DNA from: Paludibacter sp. 47-17
GTDB lineage: Bacteria; Bacteroidota; Bacteroidia; Bacteroidales; Paludibacteraceae
Assembly: GCA_001898935.1 (NCBI GenBank)
Contig: MKVT01000017.1
Coordinates: 1 to 64,000, forward strand
DNA: 64,000 nt
Direction: 5' to 3'
Position 1 is the first letter of the stretch; every line of letters begins with the position of its first letter. The position numbers and the translations under genes are program-made. The notes under the pieces are model-generated. The model was not told where the DNA came from. It worked only from the letters and a program-made list of their open reading frames with translations, and made no database searches. Of the stretch, positions 63,489-64,000 are shown piece after piece.

Positions 63489-64000
63489 TTACTTAGATTT
63501 AAATTTCAGTTTACATACTTGATGATAATCCGGATCAGCACTCCCTATGATCGATTTCAGATAGTTTTTTGTGTCGATAGCTATATCTACTAATCCGGTT
63601 AAAGGTCGGTATAATAGCTGGTTTCGTTCATTTCTGGTCAACTCAAATTGAATCGATGCCTGAATTGCACTTTTATTGCTTTCTATTAAGGAAGTATAGA
63701 TTTTCGTTAAAGTCTCGATTTTTAGATTTTCTTCATTGGGGGCATATTCTGGAATTTTAGATAGTAGTGTTATCAGATTGCCAAAATGATCCAGTTTGTT
63801 GTCATAGCCCAGTTGAGCAGTTGAGTGTTTGCGAATTTCGATCCCGTTTGCAGCAGAGATTTTAATGTCGTCGTCGCTTGGTTTTCTTTTAGGTCTGCTC
63901 CCTCTCAATTTTCGTACGATCGATTGTACACTCTCATCGACCAATGCCGACGATTCGCTTGATTTTAGGAAGTTAATAACTTTAGTCGCTATTTTGTTAA
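63489..64000 (-). CDS. Hypothetical protein, 5' end outside the window
   Basis: An open frame runs from the right edge of the window to a stop at 63,489, giving at least 170 codons. A TTG at 63,944 could start a 151-aa product, but the frame stays open upstream (…KIATKVINFLKSSESSALVDES…), so the true start is probably outside. The visible part is Lys/Ser-rich and mostly helical, with a basic RGSRPKRKPSDDD stretch and no signal peptide or membrane segment. It is more AT-rich than the pectin genes. I do not recognise the family. Confidence 0.55.
   Translation of the reverse strand, partial: NKIATKVINFLKSSESSALVDESVQSIVRKLRGSRPKRKPSDDDIKISAANGIEIRKHSTAQLGYDNKLDHFGNLITLLSKIPEYAPNEENLKIETLTKIYTSLIESNKSAIQASIQFELTRNERNQLLYRPLTGLVDIAIDTKNYLKSIIGSADPDYHQVCKLKFKSK

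Overview
The window looks like the chromosome of a Bacteroidota member, most likely order Bacteroidales. The evidence is repeated TAnnTTTG (-7) promoter elements, two SusC/SusD pairs, several cargo proteins with type IX secretion (T9SS) C-terminal sorting domains, and lineage-typical small families (DUF6913, DUF3127, START-like, DUF456). The genus cannot be decided from this window. I see no tRNA gene, CRISPR array, insertion sequence or prophage.

Layout. Positions 1-53 are the 3' end of a 5S rRNA, followed by its terminator. Positions 100-12,862 are mostly housekeeping: ligA, a DUF6913 gene, dapA, a bifunctional proline catabolism gene (putA), a ketopantoate reductase homologue, ettA on the minus strand, a START-like gene, a YqeY-like gene, a DUF456 membrane protein, a GntR-type regulator and an SSB-like DUF3127 gene. 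Positions 12,909-15,320 hold a compact ECF-sigma operon: sigma factor, membrane anti-sigma-like protein, small secreted protein, outer-membrane beta-barrel, terminator.

Positions 15,378-58,620 are a large pectin utilisation locus aimed mainly at rhamnogalacturonan I. Operon one (15,525-43,813) encodes a T9SS repeat protein, a PL1 pectate lyase, an unassigned (alpha/alpha)6-type glycosidase, a four-FAS1 lipoprotein, SusC/SusD pair 1, two FAS1 plus beta-sandwich lipoproteins, SusC/SusD pair 2, a DUF4450-GH105 fusion and a T9SS protein with a possible ThuA-like domain. A terminator follows. Operon two (43,986-56,699) encodes a PL11 lyase carrying a long autotransporter-type repeat region, GH106, GH105, GH28, PL9 and a Gfo/Idh/MocA oxidoreductase. 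A tandem GH43 arabinanase-like gene converges on it from the minus strand. The genes suggest that secreted lyases cut the backbone at the surface, FAS1/SusD/SusC proteins bind and import the fragments, and GH105, GH106 and GH28 dismantle oligosaccharides in the periplasm. No GH2 galactosidase, acetylesterase or local HTCS/SusR-type regulator is present.

Positions 58,781-64,000 hold an orphan 7TM hybrid histidine kinase, an EamA-family transporter, a membrane-anchored metallo-beta-lactamase-fold hydrolase, an AT-rich gap with a strong hairpin, and a hypothetical gene that runs off the right edge.

The less usual content is the use of FAS1 proteins where surface glycan-binding proteins are expected, the DUF4450-GH105 fusion, the repeat-bearing PL11, a probable C-terminal frameshift in the PL9 gene, and the sigma/anti-sigma/beta-barrel operon.
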